Shown here piece by piece: positions 46,221 to 64,000 of a stretch of 64,000 nucleotides of DNA; the first letter of the stretch is position 1, and every line of letters starts with the position of its first letter. Origin of the DNA: Scolanthus callimorphus (lineage: Eukaryota; Cnidaria; Anthozoa; Actiniaria; Edwardsiidae); assembly GCA_033964015.1 (NCBI GenBank), contig CM066920.1, positions 9,825,912 through 9,889,911 of the forward strand, written 5' to 3'. Under the pieces are notes generated by a model, which was given only the letters and a program-made list of their open reading frames with translations, was not told the DNA's origin and ran no database searches. Position numbers and translations under genes: made by a program.

Positions 46221-48743
46221 ATGACAGCACTGGGTAGGTTTGCATCAGCTTGTATGACCACAAACTATCAGCCTTTTTAGTGGTCATTTTCACATTGTTC
46301 TTTAACATCATTGAAGTTACCGACATTTGTTGCGCATTTTTTAATATCTTTTTCATAAAATATGATTTTCATAACTTTACAGCTGCCGACTTTACGCACG
46401 GTCTCAGCTTGCAGATTATCAACAAAAACAAGTACACACGCAGCTAAATTAGTTTGGCCAGCAACACCGTCGTAGTTGCACGAAGACTTCCGTGATCGCC
46501 TGCGGGGGATTCAGTAAAGTGGAACGAGAGCTTCTGCACTAATTACCATCTCCTCGAGGGCCTGTAAGATTTTATCCATCGTTTCGTGTTCATTTGATCT
46601 GTTTTAACAGATTTTAAAGTCAATGAGAACTAAACCAGTAGTAATGTTATACAACCAAAGCCAAAGGGAAAACCATATGAACTTTTCTCATTTTCCAACC
46701 TCGTCATAGTCTTTCAGACCTTTCAATAGTAGGGGGGCTGGGCTCTTAGGTAATAATAACTTCCCGTTTTAGACGCAAAAATAGTACAAAAAAAGCACAA
46801 ACGAAGCGGGGAAAATATAAATGTGTGACCATGCCAGTGAAGCAGACACCTCATGGAGCCTGAGAAGTCGCGCGTGTGACCAACAGATCAATGGGTTCTC
46901 AAACCCCCTTGAAATATTTTGCAAAGTCAGCTCAGCTTTGCGTTTTCGCGAGACACCATACAGTGTTTTTTTTTTTTTGAGGACGTTGGGTACTTTTTCC
47001 ATTGTTGCAATACGATAGCTAGGTTTATAAGCTAGCTCCACTCGCTTTGTTCGGCATCCCGTTTTAGAGCTACCGAAGCCACCATACTTTGTAGCTAGGA
47101 GGGGAGCTAGCCTCGCCCCGGGCGTTTTCTATTATATTGTGAAGAACGAAAACCGTTTTGCTTCCTTGACCCGAGGGTAGCAAAGCTAACCTGGCGCGCT
47201 TAAGTCTGTCTCCGTCAACTGGATAACACGCCGTCAGTTGAGAAATCCAACCCGATTCAGATACGTATAGATTACTGTAGGTTCGTCGTTGTATTGGATA
47301 TGAACAACAATATAGCTACTGTATTTTCATGCATTTTATTACCACCCGTTTCGTTTAAATCGTCTAGCAATGAGTGCGAGTTACAAATAACCAGCGCGGG
47401 TTCGTCACTTCAAAATCCTCAAGCTTTTTGACAGCGTCAAAAATATTTTTTTTGTATTTCAATCGTGTGCGATTTCTTGGTAAAAATGCACAAGGAATCG
47501 ATCGCTGATAGCCTAACTCGCTAGCCATGCGTCATTACAAAGCATGACAGGTTGCGCCTCTTTTCAGACTGCTTTGTCTACGCGGCAAAGCAGAGAATAA
47601 CTAAACGCAGTCGCCATGGCATACTGGCATGTACTCTCCCCCAGACTCGGCTCGTCTGCACGGCGAATCCAGAATTTTCATAAAGGGGCGTATCATTTCT
47701 TTCAGCATTTAAAAAAATGTCAGATCAGCCCTTTCTCCCGATGGCCTATCTTCGCTGCGTTTGAATATGGGTGCTGTAAATTATCTGGTTGTGGTTTATT
47801 CCATCTTTTTGGAAAACATTGTCAAAGAAAGGGAAAAGTCACTTGCAGTGCATCAGGCAGGGTTCTCCCGCCTCCGATGGAATTTCATCGTATGGGACTG
47901 GACATTCCTGATTAAGTCTTTTAAGACTTTAAGAGTGATAAAATATAGAAAGGAAAACACGGCATGGTGACTCACCAGTAGAAATTCCACGTCTCCTTTT
48001 CTCAAGCTATGACTCACCTAGCCGTCCGTTCGCCAACGAATAGCAAGACCGCCATGTTTTTCTTAGTACCGCGGGGAGCCAATTTGGAATTAGGTGCGGC
48101 TGAGTTTGCGGGGAGAAAAAACGAAAATAAAACATGAAAAACCACAGGAACCATACTGTACTATGTGACAGGCTTTTGAGGAAACGTGATGGTCTAAAAT
48201 TTCAGAATAATTCTGGCGCTGTGAATCAATTGTGTTCGTACTTTCCGGTAGCTTTCCTGTCTTTTCCTGAATTTGAGGAAACAGGGAAATTCCACACCTC
48301 CCATCCAACCCCTTTCAACCTCTCTTTTTAAAATGCTTTCAGCAGTTGTGAAAATATTCTGAAAAATTAATGGATTGTTTAACAAAGCGCTGTCTTAATG
48401 AAACTTAGTATTCACGGATAAAATTATTTTGGAAAGCGTCTGTAATAATTGAACTGAAGAAAATTATATGCAGAATTTTCTGTCTGATACGACTGGCGAG
48501 GGCGCCATACATGACAATGTCAAATCCATAGATAAGATGCTATCCAAACACTAAACCACCAGATTGAATTACTTCTTATGCGACTTACGACCCTTCTGGG
48601 CTAAACAATACAGAGTAAGCTTTGAATAACTCGGGAGCAATAATTGCTTGTGATTTCTCGGGGTGCCTGGAGAGCGCCTTGAACTTTGGCCACCCATCAT
48701 TGGGCGACTTGTCAGCCACTCGGACTGACTGTCGCCGGGAGTG

Positions 48744-48751
48744 TGACGTCA
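48744..48751. promoter_or_regulatory. Consensus CRE (TGACGTCA)
   Basis: A perfect TGACGTCA palindrome within GTGTGACGTCACATTC lies about 400 bases before the Smad start codon in a CpG-containing stretch. It is a plausible CREB/ATF site of the Smad promoter, or of a divergent transcript. Confidence 0.45.
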
Positions 48752-49032
48752 CATTCGCGCTCAGCACCTCTACTCTTCAGCATAACAACTAGAAGCCCTC
48801 TGCGCTCCGATATATTTCCTTACTATTCCGACTGTAGAGTCACTTATCGAAGTACTGGAGCTGGACGAAGTGTCCGAGGCATTTGGAAGGTGATTTGGCG
48901 AGCGTTTGAGGACATCTTGAGGTGTTTTGTTTGCTTGAATGTGGACTGGCGCCATAGTGGCGGCTTCTGCACGACTTGATAGAGCTTCGAGAACTCAACT
49001 GTACTGGTTCGATTTCTCGGCTTTACGCCTGA

Positions 49033-62522
<13,490 letters not shown>

Positions 62523-64000
62523 GTATCATAGAGATATAGGACGTTTTAACGGTTTAGTTAGCACGAGTTTGGCTTCGCCCCTTTCTCGGACAGTCTCAGA
62601 TCACACTGCAGGTCATGCTTTTATTGAGCGACATCGCGGGAGACAAATGGACGCACGTAACTTGTTCATATCTTATCCCAGTCGGGGGAATCTGAGATAC
62701 ACCGCATATTTGACAGAGCAATGCGTTGTGTACTGTATGTGTTGTGTAAACAGTTGTGTTGCGTTCTGTTTACGCGAATTTGTTCCAGCGCTATTCGTGC
62801 CCCTATCGTGGGGCCAGGAGTTTCACCTTTAACCTGCCCACGCCTTCTTAAAATGGCTAAGGCCTCCTACAGATAGGCTAAGGCCTCCTAGAATTCTTCA
62901 ACCTGCTACGATATTCGCTTAGTAATGAGTATTTGAAGTTGTTGGTTTTCTAGCCGTCGGAAGCCTCTGGAATCCCGAAACCTCGGCGTTGCTGCGAATA
63001 GGCGAATTAATAGCTTTGGAAGTGGAAAAGACGTATATTTTTCCCGGCCCTCAGTGAAAAAACAAGCTGATGAAACCACGACCACACGGCGATATTAAGA
63101 ACTCGTGCAATTGTCTGTACAAAGCGAGAAGCACAATGGAATTTATTAATGCAGGTTTCTTTGTCTATAAGTAAGTTTGGCCTACGGCAAACATCGAACT
63201 TAGTCGAACTTCTTCGGTCGAACCTTTCCTTTTTCAAAGGATGCCGCTTCATTGGGCTTAATAATAGAGAACGCTCTAGTGTTTGGGATTGGAACGGCGC
63301 GACTCTGACACGACGTCTGTCGTAGGTCTTAGTCCCAGAACAAACGTCGAACTTCAGTCGCTCTTCTTCTGTCGGACCTTTCCTTGTTCAAAGGATGCCG
63401 CTTCATTAGACTTTATAATAGAAAACTTCTATTGTTTTGAATTGGAACGGCGCGACTCTGGCACGACGTTTCCCGTAGGTCTTAGACTTCATTGTTTTCA
63501 AAAGAATCCCCAGCGGCAGATTGTTGTAAAATCCCATTAGCTGTTTCTGTTCTTTTTCATTGTTATATTGCGGATTTTTTCAATGCTACAAGAAGGAAAA
63601 AATGCGTCGCGGTCATATGTATTTTTGCTTCTATGTACAAAAGCTTAGCTGATTGTTGTTCCGTTAGACCGAGTGCTTTCCATAAACCCGTGAAACAAAG
63701 TGTACTTATTGGGGAGTTATAGTCCAGACCGCACGTGAGGTCAATCGAATTAGAGCGTATAATATAAACTGCAATACTCTAAAGTGAGTTTCCTCGGGTT
63801 TATGAAAACCATTCTTGATTATTATCTATAGTGCTGTATTAAATGGAAGACTTGTAACATGCCTGATTGCTTTTCTGTCAGCCTGGGGCCGGTTCCTGAA
63901 AGGTTGGATAAAGTTATCCATGGATAAAAGTTATCTGTTGTATAGGTTTTGTTCAGGATTTATCCGTTGGATAAGCGTTTATCCACTGATAACTCTTAAC
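62523..64000. other. Region downstream of the Smad stop
   Basis: No coding exon is supported here. It probably includes the Smad 3' untranslated region. GGCTAAGGCCTCCTA occurs twice at 62853-62890. A two-copy tandem repeat lies at 63191-63490. From about 63885 a new repeat begins (GGGGCCGGTTCCTGAAAGGT, then several GGATAA/TTATCC words) that is cut by the window end. Confidence 0.45.
63191..63490. repeat. Two-copy tandem repeat, period about 153 bp
   Basis: Copy 1 starts near 63191 and copy 2 near 63344. Both contain TCAAAGGATGCCGCTTCATT, ATTGGAACGGCGCGACTCTG and GTAGGTCTTAG. Similarity is highest at those blocks and lower between them. It is noncoding as far as I can see. Confidence 0.65.

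Overview
This is an intron-rich, AT-rich metazoan nuclear segment crowded with short palindromic DNA-transposon relics. All genes are single-copy-type eukaryotic genes with GT-AG introns in consistent phase. The BMP-class Smad is very close to animal orthologues, and the MITE load plus compact conserved genes suggests an anthozoan cnidarian (coral or anemone). That taxonomic guess is inference; no lineage-diagnostic marker was found.

Layout, left to right. (1) Bases 1-10968: two divergently oriented paralogues of the DUF4743/Nudix thiamin-pyrophosphate damage-pre-emption family. One is on the minus strand and cut by the window start; the other is complete on the plus strand with 8 exons. They share intron phase and about half their residues over the overlapping segment. 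(2) 10969-12669: convergent intergenic space with foldback repeats. (3) 12670-22237 minus: a HIRIP3-like histone chaperone gene. Its large acidic exon holds five 144-bp tandem repeats, each carrying an in-frame GTAAGT, and the downstream part of that exon is frame-broken. (4) 22238-22526: a 289-bp bidirectional promoter. (5) 22527-34901 plus: PLRG1, a spliceosomal WD40 protein, 14 exons, 516 aa. (6) 36312-36998 plus: a 228-aa membrane protein with a long hydrophobic hairpin. (7) 37774-44370 plus: ALG5, dolichyl-phosphate glucosyltransferase, 11 exons, with a one-base anomaly at the exon 2/3 junction. (8) 49150-62522 plus: a Smad1/5-type BMP receptor-regulated Smad, 4 coding exons. (9) 62523-64000: untranslated or intergenic sequence with a two-copy tandem repeat and the start of another repeat.

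The genes form no operon or single pathway. The only apparent functional coupling is the head-to-head pair HIRIP3/PLRG1, both nuclear, sharing one short promoter. Introns and spacers hold at least 20 foldback or TIR elements, many with readable target-site duplications (3 bp AAT/ATT/TAA/TAG, 8 bp hAT-like, TA, TTAA).

No prokaryote-type defence or mobile system is present. The most unusual signals are the repeat-encoded splice donors and frame breaks of HIRIP3, the tandemly duplicated exon edge in PLRG1 whose second copy acts as an internal empty site for a MITE, and the inverted Nudix pair.
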